Shown piece by piece: positions 26,138-35,892 of a DNA stretch of 64,000 nt. The position numbers and the translations under genes are program-made. Under the pieces are notes generated by a model that searched no databases, was not told the origin of the DNA, and saw only the letters and a list, made by a program, of their open reading frames with translations. Origin of the DNA: Enterococcus sp. BWR-S5 (GTDB taxonomy: Bacteria > Bacillota > Bacilli > Lactobacillales > Enterococcaceae); assembly GCF_016745255.1 (NCBI RefSeq), contig NZ_JADOEQ010000011.1, forward strand, positions 99,215 through 163,214, written 5' to 3'. The first letter of the stretch is position 1; each line of letters opens with the position of its first letter.

Positions 26138-28717
26138 TTACGCCACCACCTCCTTTGCTTTTTTCTTTCTAATCTTCTTAGTAATCAGCTTCTCAAGCTC
26201 TACGATTAGGAAAATTCCAAAGGTATTCAACAGGATAGAAATGTGTTGCGAGCTCGTTAACACGGTGATTCCAATTGCCTGCTGTGCAATCGGTACGAAC
26301 AGCACAACGCCCTGCAATACGGCCAAACATGCCAATGAAATGAAGATTGCTTTGTTTTTTAACATCGCCTTATTGATTGAAGGATCAAGCAGCTCCCGAC
26401 AGTTCAGCATATAGAACGCCTGTGCCAATACAATGCTTTGCAGCAACATGGTCTGTTGAACAAGCTGACTCTCTGCCTGCATCGCAATCAAGTATGCCGG
26501 AACAGTGATTAATAAGGAGACATAAACAATTCTGAAAATACTGTAGCCTGAAAGCATCGGCGCTTTGGGATCACGTGGTGCCCGCTCCATAATCTTCTCA
26601 TTTGCCGGTTCAAATCCCAATGCGTAAGACAGCGTGATTGTTGTCACCATGTTTACCCATAAAATCTGAACGGGTGTCAACGGAAGCGGCAGGTTAGTCA
26701 TCAGAGCGAAAATCACGATTAATCCTTGAGCTAAAGCAGTTGGTAAGAAAAAGTTAATCGTCTTTTTCAAGTTATCAAAGATTCGTCTACCTTCCTTCAC
26801 TGCTCTGGTGATTGTCGCAAAGTTATCGTCCGCTAAAACCATATCTGCGGCTTGTTTACTTACTTCACTCCCCTTAATACCCATCGCAATACCTATATCT
26901 GCTTTCTTCAAAGCCGGAGCATCATTGACTCCATCACCTGTCATTCCAACTACCTCACCGTTTTTCTGTAAGGCGCTAACAATCCGCAGCTTATGCTCAG
27001 GTGTTGTTCTGGCAAAAATATCGACAGTTTTTACTTGCTTCTGCAGCTCTTCATCGGAAAGATGATCTACATCCTTTCCTTCTAATGCGTACGCTGTATG
27101 GTTCAATCCTATTTGCTTGCCAATCGCAATCGCAGTATCCTTATGGTCGCCGGTAATCATTTTTACTCCGACTCCAGCTTGATGTGCTTCTTTCACCGCT
27201 TTGATTGCAGACTCCTTTGGCGGATCAATAATTCCAGCCAAGCCCGCCATCGTCAGGCCTTCCAACGTCTCATGACTCAACTCCTGCTCCTTCGACAAAT
27301 GCTTCAGGGCAAATCCCAGTACCCGCTGTCCTTTTTGTGCCAGCTCAGCTGCTTGGGCTTTCCAGTAGCTTGTCTCTGAATTGCTCAACTGTGCCTTCTC
27401 CAATAGAACCTCTGGTGCTCCCTTGACGAATAATACCTTTTCGCCAGTCGTTAGCTCATGAACAGTTGCCATGTATTTGTACGCAGAGCTGAATGGAATT
27501 TTGTCTTTTTTCACCATGAAAGGAACAGGCTTGTCATCAACAAATTTCAGCAAGGCTAACTCTGTTGGATTTCCACTCAATTCTTCCGCAGATTGCGACC
27601 CTTCAAGCTTTAAATCCTGACAGTTATTCATAATGGACGTAACAGCCAGTTCATCTTCCAGCGCCACGGATTCTTTACTTACCTGCTCAGGTAAGATGAT
27701 ATCGACGACTGTCATTTCATTTTTCGTTAAAGTTCCTGTTTTATCAGAACAAATCACGGTCATCGAGCCCAAGGTTTCTACTGCCGGCATACTTTTGACA
27801 ATCGCTTTTTCCTCTGCCATCTCTTTGACACCCATCGACAGAATCATTGTTAAGACTGCCGGTAACCCTTCCGGAATAACTGCTACAATCAGGGCAATCA
27901 CGGAAGAAAGCAAGATATTAATATCCATCCCATGCCTTAGTGTTGTAAAGAAAACCAAGAATACGATAAACCCGATTAACCCCTTGAAAATCTGCTTGTT
28001 CAATTGATTCATTTTGCGAATCAATGGTGTTGTCTGCTTTTCCACAGACTGTAACGCTGAGTTAATCTGCCCGATTTCTGTTTCATCGCCAACTGCAACG
28101 ATAACGCCGATTCCTGAACCATCCTGCACCAAGGTTCCTGAGAAAGCCATATTTGTTCTATCGCCCAAAGGTGTATCTTCTTCGAGCATCTTTGTCTGCT
28201 TTTCTACCGGCAAAGACTCTCCCGTCAACGCTGACTCTTCAATGACCAAGTCATGTGTTTCAATCAGACGAATATCCGCCGGTACGACATCGCCGCTTTT
28301 CAGTAAGACGATATCTCCAACAACCAACGCTTCAGAATCAACGGTCTTTCTGATACTACCTGAAAGAATGACTGCCTCTTGCCCCATCATTTGCTTCAGC
28401 CCGTTTAATGATTCTTCTGCTTTACGCTCCTGCAGATAGCCAATCAAGCCGTTAATAATAACAACTGCTAATATGATGCCCATCTCAACGTAGCTTCCTG
28501 TGATTCCTTTTAAAACAGCCGCTACCATTAACACAATCATCAGTAAGTCTACGAAATGCTTTCCAATTTTCTGCCATGTCTTCAATTGATTTTTTTCGGA
28601 GAGGATATTTTTTCCTTCCTGCTCCAGTTTCTGCTCTCTTGTCTCTCTATCTAAGCCCTTTGTCGAGCTGTTCAATGTCTGTAATGTGTCATCTGCTGTG
28701 TATTTATGCCATTTCAT
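26138..28717 (-). CDS. Cation-transporting P-type ATPase (P2, Ca2+/Mn2+ type)
   Basis: An 859-residue ion pump. Visible elements in order: N-terminal cation-ATPase domain, TGES actuator motif (165-168), PEGLPA in membrane segment 4 (282-287), the phosphorylated Asp325 in DKTGTLTKN, a KGAPE nucleotide-binding motif and TGDGVNDAPALK hinge, then six C-terminal membrane segments. PEGLPA with these C-terminal segments is typical of P2-type pumps related to PMR1/YloB calcium ATPases; Na+ or Mn2+ transport cannot be excluded. It is monocistronic with an AGGAGG ribosome binding site. Confidence 0.94.
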   Translation of the reverse strand: MKWHKYTADDTLQTLNSSTKGLDRETREQKLEQEGKNILSEKNQLKTWQKIGKHFVDLLMIVLMVAAVLKGITGSYVEMGIILAVVIINGLIGYLQERKAEESLNGLKQMMGQEAVILSGSIRKTVDSEALVVGDIVLLKSGDVVPADIRLIETHDLVIEESALTGESLPVEKQTKMLEEDTPLGDRTNMAFSGTLVQDGSGIGVIVAVGDETEIGQINSALQSVEKQTTPLIRKMNQLNKQIFKGLIGFIVFLVFFTTLRHGMDINILLSSVIALIVAVIPEGLPAVLTMILSMGVKEMAEEKAIVKSMPAVETLGSMTVICSDKTGTLTKNEMTVVDIILPEQVSKESVALEDELAVTSIMNNCQDLKLEGSQSAEELSGNPTELALLKFVDDKPVPFMVKKDKIPFSSAYKYMATVHELTTGEKVLFVKGAPEVLLEKAQLSNSETSYWKAQAAELAQKGQRVLGFALKHLSKEQELSHETLEGLTMAGLAGIIDPPKESAIKAVKEAHQAGVGVKMITGDHKDTAIAIGKQIGLNHTAYALEGKDVDHLSDEELQKQVKTVDIFARTTPEHKLRIVSALQKNGEVVGMTGDGVNDAPALKKADIGIAMGIKGSEVSKQAADMVLADDNFATITRAVKEGRRIFDNLKKTINFFLPTALAQGLIVIFALMTNLPLPLTPVQILWVNMVTTITLSYALGFEPANEKIMERAPRDPKAPMLSGYSIFRIVYVSLLITVPAYLIAMQAESQLVQQTMLLQSIVLAQAFYMLNCRELLDPSINKAMLKNKAIFISLACLAVLQGVVLFVPIAQQAIGITVLTSSQHISILLNTFGIFLIVELEKLITKKIRKKKAKEVVA

Positions 28718-28840
28718 AATTTTTTCCTCCTGTTATTTCTTTTGGATATACTCTTAGTATACGGATTTTGCTTTGCTGTGAAGGTCACGTTTTTCAGAAA
28801 GCTATGAAAAAAATAGTTCTGTTTGCATACATCTCTAACA

Positions 28841-28882
28841 AAAAACAGGCGAAAAGGATAACATCCTCTTCGCCTGTTTTTT
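28841..28882 (-). terminator. Rho-independent terminator of the licT-bglP-GH1 operon
   Basis: A perfect 13-bp stem AAAAACAGGCGAA (28841-28853) / TTCGCCTGTTTTT (28869-28881). On the minus strand it immediately follows the GH1 stop codon and ends in T-rich DNA. It probably also stops transcription from the other side. Confidence 0.9.
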
Positions 28883-28883
28883 A

Positions 28884-30308
<1,425 letters not shown>

Positions 30309-30356
30309 CTACTTAATCAATAAGAGACATCTCTACATTTCTATCGCAACGATTAC

Positions 30357-32207
30357 TTAGACAACATATAAAACAGCTTCATTGTACACTGCTTCTGTCA
30401 TGTCATCCTTAGGAACAACTTCTATATATTGATCTGAATTTGTCACAATCAATGGAGTAGTTATATCGTAACCCGCTTCTTTGATACCAGCGAAATCAAC
30501 TTTTAATAATGGCTGTCCGGCTTTAATCACCGCATCCGGTTCAACTAAAACCTCAAAGAATTTCCCGTTCAGCTCAACGGTATCGATACCAACATGAATC
30601 AACAATTCCAGACCTGCTGTGCTTGTCAGACCAATCGCATGCTTTGTTGGGAAAATCGCAGAAACAACACCATCGAAAGGCGCGACAATTGTATCGTCCT
30701 CCGGCAGAATCGCAAGTCCTTCTCCCATAACCTTACTTGAAAAAGCTGAATCATTGACCTTGCTTAAAGGAATAATTTTCCCTTTGACAGGCGTCAGAAT
30801 CTTTTTAGGATCACTACTTCCAGCTTCCACCATTTCCAAATTCACCGCTTCTGTTTCTACAGGTTCTTCATCAATACCAAAAACTAGAGTTAAAACAAAA
30901 GTCAGCACAATGGATATTGCTGCAACGATACAGGCATTGATAATATTTCCGTTCCCTTCTCCCCCAATAAATTGAGGCAAGGCAACCAATGAAGGGACTG
31001 CAAAGGCATACGATTCTAGACCAGTAATCCCCATATAAATACCACAGATTGCCCCGGAAATCATAGCTGCATATAGTGGTTTCTTATATTTCAATGTAAC
31101 CCCATAAAGTGCCGGCTCGGTTACGCCAGCCAACAAAGCTGATATTCCAGAAGCCAAAGCAACCTGTTTCAAATTTTTATCTTTTGCTTTTAAAGAGACA
31201 GCAAGTGATGCTGCCCCTTGAGCCAGATTCGCTGCCAGCATCGCCGGAAGAATCAAAACATCTGGTGTTGCCGGAGAAGCAATCAGAAAAATTGGTGCGA
31301 AAGCCCAATGCATTCCTGTCATAACGATTAATGGCATAAATGCAGCCATCAAGCCTAGCGCTAACCAGCCTGCTTTACTTTGAATCCAAATAATTCCTGC
31401 TGAAAGTCCTTCTCCTGCAAAGGTACCTAATGGACCAACTACTACTAAGGCGATAATTCCTGAAATAACAATGATGAACAATGGTTTCATAAAGCTTTTC
31501 ATCACCGTTGGAATAATTTTATCAAAGAAAGCTTCTATATATTTCATCAACCAAACCATAATTAATATTGGAATAACCGATGAACCGTAGGAAGCCAATG
31601 TAATCGGCAGCCCAAAGATATTCAGTGGTTCTCCCTCTGCTACCAAGCTGACAAAATTGGGATGCAGCATAATCCCGCCGACTGTTACAGCCAGCATTGG
31701 TGTTACTTTAAATTTCTGTGCTGCTGTGTAAGCAAGCATCATCGGCATAAAATAAAACGGCGCATCACCGAAAAATGACAATACAGCGTAGCTCTTAGAT
31801 GCTTCATCTAAAATGCCCATCAACGGTAGAATAATCAGCAAAACCTTGATCATTCCTCCGCCAAGCATTGCAGGAATCAATGGCGACATACAACTGGAAA
31901 TAACATCAACAAAGGATTCAAACAGATTTTTCTTTTCTTCCGGTTCAATCTCAGTATTATTAAAGTTCCCCAACTTAGTCAATTCCTTATAATAATTGGC
32001 CACATCATTTCCCATGATAATCTGATATTGGCCGCCTTTCTTCATAACGCCCATAACACCTGAAACAGCTTTGACTGCTTCATCATCGACTGTTCCTTCA
32101 TTTTTCAAAACAAAACGCAGGCGCGTCATACAATGGGTCACTGAACGAATGTTTGACTCTCCGCCTACTAATTCAAAGATTTTTTTTGCTGATTCTGTAT
32201 AGTTCAT
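30357..32207 (-). CDS. bglP: PTS beta-glucoside EIIBCA transporter
   Basis: A 616-residue EIIBCA protein. Phospho-Cys26 is in THCMTRLRF (EIIB), the EIIC domain with about ten membrane segments follows, and EIIA at the C-terminus carries phospho-His538 in LIHVGIDTVEL. It takes up and phosphorylates beta-glucosides such as salicin or arbutin; its EIIB also controls LicT-type antiterminators by phosphorylation. The start at 32207 has GAGGAGGAAAAG upstream. The leader between licT and this gene carries a RAT-terminator switch (32225-32295). Confidence 0.95.
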   Translation of the reverse strand: MNYTESAKKIFELVGGESNIRSVTHCMTRLRFVLKNEGTVDDEAVKAVSGVMGVMKKGGQYQIIMGNDVANYYKELTKLGNFNNTEIEPEEKKNLFESFVDVISSCMSPLIPAMLGGGMIKVLLIILPLMGILDEASKSYAVLSFFGDAPFYFMPMMLAYTAAQKFKVTPMLAVTVGGIMLHPNFVSLVAEGEPLNIFGLPITLASYGSSVIPILIMVWLMKYIEAFFDKIIPTVMKSFMKPLFIIVISGIIALVVVGPLGTFAGEGLSAGIIWIQSKAGWLALGLMAAFMPLIVMTGMHWAFAPIFLIASPATPDVLILPAMLAANLAQGAASLAVSLKAKDKNLKQVALASGISALLAGVTEPALYGVTLKYKKPLYAAMISGAICGIYMGITGLESYAFAVPSLVALPQFIGGEGNGNIINACIVAAISIVLTFVLTLVFGIDEEPVETEAVNLEMVEAGSSDPKKILTPVKGKIIPLSKVNDSAFSSKVMGEGLAILPEDDTIVAPFDGVVSAIFPTKHAIGLTSTAGLELLIHVGIDTVELNGKFFEVLVEPDAVIKAGQPLLKVDFAGIKEAGYDITTPLIVTNSDQYIEVVPKDDMTEAVYNEAVLYVV

Positions 32208-32224
32208 TCTCTTTTCCTCCTCAT

Positions 32225-32271
32225 AGAAAAAGACCTGAAACTGCACTCAAATAGAGTAACAGCTTCAGGTC
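32225..32271 (-). terminator. LicT-controlled terminator before bglP
   Basis: On the minus strand GACCTGAAGCTG (32260-32271) pairs with CAGTTTCAGGTC (32232-32243) and is followed by five T. The 5' arm overlaps the RAT at 32268-32295, so folding of the antiterminator excludes the terminator. Confidence 0.9.
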
Positions 32272-32295
32272 ATGCTCCAAACTGGATAACAATCC
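32268..32295 (-). promoter_or_regulatory. RAT antiterminator site before bglP
   Basis: The minus strand reads GGATTGTTATCC then AGTTTGGAGCATGACC, the form of a ribonucleic antiterminator of the LicT/SacT/BglG class (conserved GGATTGTTA start and GACC-like end). It overlaps the following terminator by four bases, as in the Bacillus subtilis bglPH leader. Confidence 0.82.
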
Positions 32296-32302
32296 TGCTC
32301 CA

Positions 32303-33136
32303 TTATAAATTTTTTGTGATTCTGCGAATGTGTGCGGTCAAATAAAGCAGCTCTGTGGAACTCAGTTCATACTCAAACTGTCCCTTAACGTATGTGCCGA
32401 TTTTCAATGCACAGTCATATTCCGATGCGTATTTCTTCTTCAGAGTATCCAATAGCTCTGCATCATCATCGTCGTAGTGATCGCTTACCAGTAACCGCTG
32501 TGCAAAAAACTTCACGTGCGTGATAAATCGATAGTAATCCAAGGACTCTTCATCAAACTCTGTTCGATAATGTGTTTTGATGATTTCTTCTATATGCTTC
32601 GTGATTTCCGCAATTTCATAAGCTAAATCATCTCCGCGATCCATCTCAGCATTGACAAAGTGTGTTGCAATAAAAGCTGCTTCATCAATTTCAAAGGATA
32701 CACCTAAATCATTGCGAACAATCTCTACTGCTTTTTCTCCCACAGCATATTCATCTGGATAAAAACGGGCAATATCCCAACGCAACGGATTTTTCAATAT
32801 CGTTCCTACTGCATACCGTTCCACAGCTGAATGTATATGATCGGTTAGATTGACATAAATGATTTCATTCAGATTCTTCCCAAGCTTGATTTTTCCAAAA
32901 TTAATGATTTTCTCAGCTACTAAAATATGCTCCATCGGCACATCAATCAATAATTCTGTAAATCGGTTTTGGGTTGCTTTGTCTCGCAGCAGAAATGTCT
33001 TTTCGACTAGCTCCATATCAACAGGGCTACCCTTCTTTTTCCCAAAGGCAATTCCTCGCCCCATTAACAGTACATCAACGCCTTTGCTGTTTGATGACAT
33101 AATTGTATTATTATTTAGTACTCTTTTTATGATCAT
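32303..33136 (-). CDS. licT: BglG/LicT-family transcription antiterminator
   Basis: A 277-residue protein, exactly the length of Bacillus subtilis LicT. It has an RNA-binding CAT domain (residues 1-56: IIKRVLNNNTIMSSN, then GRGIAFGKKKG) and two PRD domains with all four phosphorylatable histidines at the LicT positions: His100 (TDHIHSAVER), His159, His207 (THVKF) and His269 (TAHIRRI). It binds RAT RNA and prevents termination when beta-glucosides are present and HPr-mediated phosphorylation is favourable. It is the first gene of its operon and is itself preceded by a RAT-terminator. Confidence 0.97.
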   Translation of the reverse strand: MIIKRVLNNNTIMSSNSKGVDVLLMGRGIAFGKKKGSPVDMELVEKTFLLRDKATQNRFTELLIDVPMEHILVAEKIINFGKIKLGKNLNEIIYVNLTDHIHSAVERYAVGTILKNPLRWDIARFYPDEYAVGEKAVEIVRNDLGVSFEIDEAAFIATHFVNAEMDRGDDLAYEIAEITKHIEEIIKTHYRTEFDEESLDYYRFITHVKFFAQRLLVSDHYDDDDAELLDTLKKKYASEYDCALKIGTYVKGQFEYELSSTELLYLTAHIRRITKNL

Positions 33137-33155
33137 AAAAATTCCCCACTAGCTA

Positions 33156-33202
33156 CAAAAAAAGCCCATTTACCTGCACTTCTCCTGTGCGTTGTAAATA
33201 GG
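33156..33202 (-). terminator. LicT-controlled terminator before licT
   Basis: On the minus strand CCTATTTAC (33194-33202) pairs with GTAAATGGG (33165-33173), with an inner GCAC/GTGC stem, followed by seven T. Its 5' arm shares two bases with the RAT at 33201-33228. Confidence 0.88.
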
Positions 33203-33228
33203 TCCTGCTCACCGAAGTGATAACATCC
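33201..33228 (-). promoter_or_regulatory. RAT antiterminator site before licT
   Basis: The minus strand reads GGATGTTATCACTTC then GGTGAGCAGGACC, an imperfect hairpin of the RAT type immediately before a terminator. It indicates that licT is positively autoregulated. Confidence 0.8.
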
Positions 33229-33250
33229 AACATTTTTTCTATTTTTAGCT

Positions 33251-33283
33251 GTTGCATGCTTACCTGAAGTAATAACATCAACA
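33251..33283 (-). repeat. Third, degenerate RAT-like copy near the start of the licT leader
   Basis: The minus strand reads GTTGATGTTATTACTTC then AGGTAAGCATGCAAC, which matches the RAT at 33201-33231 almost base for base through GTTATYACTTC and GGTRAGCA. No terminator follows it directly. It may be a duplicated RAT, perhaps a second LicT binding site or a remnant. Confidence 0.5.
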
Positions 33284-33294
33284 ACTCAAGACAA

Positions 33295-33323
33295 AGGTTA
33301 TCATGGATATCAAGCGCTGTCAA
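33295..33323 (-). promoter_or_regulatory. Candidate promoter of the licT operon with cre-like overlap
   Basis: On the minus strand a consensus -35 TTGACA (33318-33323) and, after 17 bp, TAACCT (33295-33300, weak -10). The -35 lies in AGCGCTGTCA, which is a partial cre (12 of 14 with 33308-33321), just as TTGACAGCG does at the arabinofuranosidase promoter. Confidence 0.5.
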
Positions 33324-33356
33324 TAATTTTTTTAGAAGCTGCTCTTTTCCTCCCCA

Positions 33357-33557
33357 GTCAAGTATAGGATAGAGGAGGGTAGCAGCAAGAAAACACCACA
33401 GCTTAAGCCAGAAATCAGAATCGCCGCGTCATTACCAGAACCAGCACGATATTACGTTTAATCTTTCCAAGGAGATTTAGAAAGTAAAATCAAATTAGGT
33501 GAAATTCCCAAGCAACCAGCCAGCATAGTGAACGATAAGGTCAGTTTTGAATGGTAG
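33357..33557 (+). pseudogene. Decayed ORF remnant
   Basis: One forward frame has coding-like composition but no start codon and an internal TAA: VKYRIEEGSSKKTPQLKPEI, then RIAASLPEPARYYV, stop, SFQGDLESKIKLGEIPKQPA, then SIVNDKVSFEW, stop. The peptide texture (charged, balanced, no strange repeats) is unlike random frames of this DNA. The family is unknown to me. It sits between the licT promoter and the frameshifted MATE gene, so this segment may be eroding. Confidence 0.4.
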
Positions 33558-33645
33558 AAATATAGATAGTCATACTGATTATAACCGCTGCAATCATACA
33601 AAGATGACTTCTCAGCTCTTCTTTTTTCAAGGTCAACATTGCTCC

Positions 33646-35021
33646 TTAACTAAAAAACAGTCCTTCTTTCTTTTTTGCTTCTTTGATCCCTGATTGATTT
33701 GGAAGCTGATCTGTATAGCGTTTCATTAAGAGAACCCCTCCGATTGCCGTCAGCAGCTCTGCAATCGGCATAACTAGCCAAAGAGATGACGAACTAAAAA
33801 CTGTTGGGAGCAGGAAAATCAAGCTGCCGCTAATGACTAATCCACGAGTAATGGAAATGACAAATGCTGCTTTTGGCCTCATCACTGCTTGAAAATAGTA
33901 GGTTGCAAAAATATTAAAGGGAAGAAAAATGAACGACAAGCTATAGCTGCGAATAATTGTTGGTGCCATCCTGATTATTTCCTGACTTGGTTCCATAAAA
34001 ACCTTTATGAGAAGTAACGGCATTGCTAAACTAAGTACCGTCCAAAATAGGCTGAAAAATCCTGCACTTCCCAAGGCATACTTCAGTGTCTCTATAATTC
34101 GATTCCCTTGTCTTGCACCAAAATTGACCGAGATGATTGGCTGAGCAGCTTGACCAACACTGTAGGCACAGCACTGAACAAAGGTGCTGATGTTCACAAT
34201 TACTCCATAAATCGATAAAGCATCCGTCCCCAGATAACGCATAATCTGTCGATTAAATAAAATCGTGATGATACCCATCGCAACATCGACAAAAAAGTGG
34301 AAAAACCGACAACTGTTATTTCTTTCAGCTTTTTTAGAATGTTTGTTGGTTTTCTTATTATCAGCATATTTTTCTTCGTCAGAAAATGTGTGAGAAGTAA
34401 TAGAAAGGAAATCCCGGAGCCAATTGCGGTAGCGAGCCCTGCACCAAATATTCCTAAATCAAGGGTGAATACAAAGAGATAATCAGCAAACATATTGAAT
34501 ACTCCGCCAGCAAGAATCGCTGTCGTTGCAAGTCCCGGACTGCCGTCATTTCTCAAGAACGCTGCCAACATTTGATTGAATAGAAATAGAGGCAGTACAA
34601 ATTTGACTGGTAATAGGTATTGCTGAGCTAATGGCATCAGAGCCTCACTGGCACCAAACACTTGCAACAACGGCTGTTCAAATAATATCAGCCCCACCCA
34701 TGAAAAAATTGCCAATATGATTGAGCCAATGACTGCAACAGTGAAATAGTCATCCTCTATTTCAGCAGTGCTCTTCTTTCTCCCTTTCATTGTACTGAAT
34801 AGTACTGAGCCGCCAATTCCCATGAGCAGTCCGAAGCTGTAAATAATATTCCAAATGGGTGCAACCACTGCCAGCGCCGCAGTTCCATCTGAGCCTTGGT
34901 ATTGCCCAACCATCGCCATATCTACCACTGAATAAATCGACGTAATCAAGGCACTTCCAAATGCTGCCGACAAGTATCGAACATAGACTGCCTTAATTTT
35001 TCCCTCTAAAAATTCATTCAT
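33646..35021 (-). pseudogene. MATE family efflux transporter, frameshifted
   Basis: Two overlapping frames together encode one MATE transporter. Residues 1 to about 245 read in one frame (MNEFLEGKIKAVYVRYLSAA, a typical MATE start) up to GFSTF. The rest resumes one frame over, from FVDVAMGIITILFNRQ to the end at 33646. The break lies at A6 (34291-34296 on the plus strand); adding one base gives a single frame of 458 residues, the usual MATE length. MATE proteins export drugs or metabolites with Na+ or H+. Either the gene is inactive, or the base was lost in sequencing. A GGGGAGG ribosome binding site precedes the ATG. Confidence 0.88.
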
Positions 35022-35180
35022 AATAATCCTCCCCTAATTTAGAAAAAATGAACAAGCTCATGAAGCGGCTAAATCCGATTATTGATAATTCTCCATGAAG
35101 CCAATCTTCTAACGATATCTATACCATCTATCGTTTATTCCTTTAGCTTCTAACTATTAATCTTTTATAACCCCACAAAC

Positions 35181-35228
35181 AAAAAAGCCGGATAAGGCAA
35201 CAGATATCTCAATCCGTTGTCTTATCCA
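35181..35228 (-). terminator. Rho-independent terminator of the DUF3267 gene
   Basis: On the minus strand GGATAAG-A-CAAC (35216-35227) pairs with GTTG-C-CTTATCC (35190-35201), followed by GGC and six T. It lies in the 308-bp gap 35022-35329, which holds no gene. Confidence 0.82.
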
Positions 35229-35329
35229 GCGTATCATTTTTATTGAATGATCTACCCTCCGAGCAAGTAATATTTATTTTAGTGGTTGTTTTCTCTGATG
35301 TCAAGGAGCTATTTTTCACAAAAAACTTG

Positions 35330-35869
35330 TTACCTTCTATAAAAAGCAATCCCTTCTTTTGTGTCCTTAACCACTGCATCTTTCGGAGCTGTAAGAACTA
35401 GATATACCCAATAAAAATCACCGATACACGCCGCGCCATGGAAGCTGCTTAAAACGACAAACACGAAGGGTGTCACTATATACAGTCCTAAAGCAACAAT
35501 CAAACCAAAGGTAATCAAGACAAAGGGTGCCAGGCTAATCCATATAAAAGCTTCCTTTGAATAAATCGAATCCGGACTGGCTGCATAAGCTACTCCTTGT
35601 TTAAAGCCAAAAATCACTTTTCCTTTTAGGTTAAAAAGCTTGAAAAATAAGCCATGAATCAACTCATGAATCAGAATCGATCCTATTAGCCCCACACCCA
35701 TAATAATGACTCCAGACGTTGTAACACCTTTTGTCTGTATATCTCCAATAAGCATCCCAATACCGGAAAATACGAGAAGAAATACAAGGGTTACTGGAAT
35801 ACTGAGCTTCTCCAATCGGCGAACCAACGCTTTATTATCTATTAAATCAATCTTCTTTATCAGTTCCAT
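35330..35869 (-). CDS. DUF3267 membrane protein with HELIH zinc-protease-like motif
   Basis: A 179-residue membrane protein with four hydrophobic segments. A HELIHG motif (His68, Glu69, His72) lies at the end of the second segment, as in the DUF3267 family, which is thought to be related to membrane-embedded zinc metallopeptidases. The C-terminal SSFHGAACIGDFYWVYLV segment is also typical. Function is unproven. It follows the SUKH/HEAT-like gene closely (23 bp) on the same strand and is probably co-transcribed with it. Confidence 0.85.
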   Translation of the reverse strand: MELIKKIDLIDNKALVRRLEKLSIPVTLVFLLVFSGIGMLIGDIQTKGVTTSGVIIMGVGLIGSILIHELIHGLFFKLFNLKGKVIFGFKQGVAYAASPDSIYSKEAFIWISLAPFVLITFGLIVALGLYIVTPFVFVVLSSFHGAACIGDFYWVYLVLTAPKDAVVKDTKEGIAFYRR

Positions 35870-35892
35870 TTACTATACTCCCTACTTCTTAA

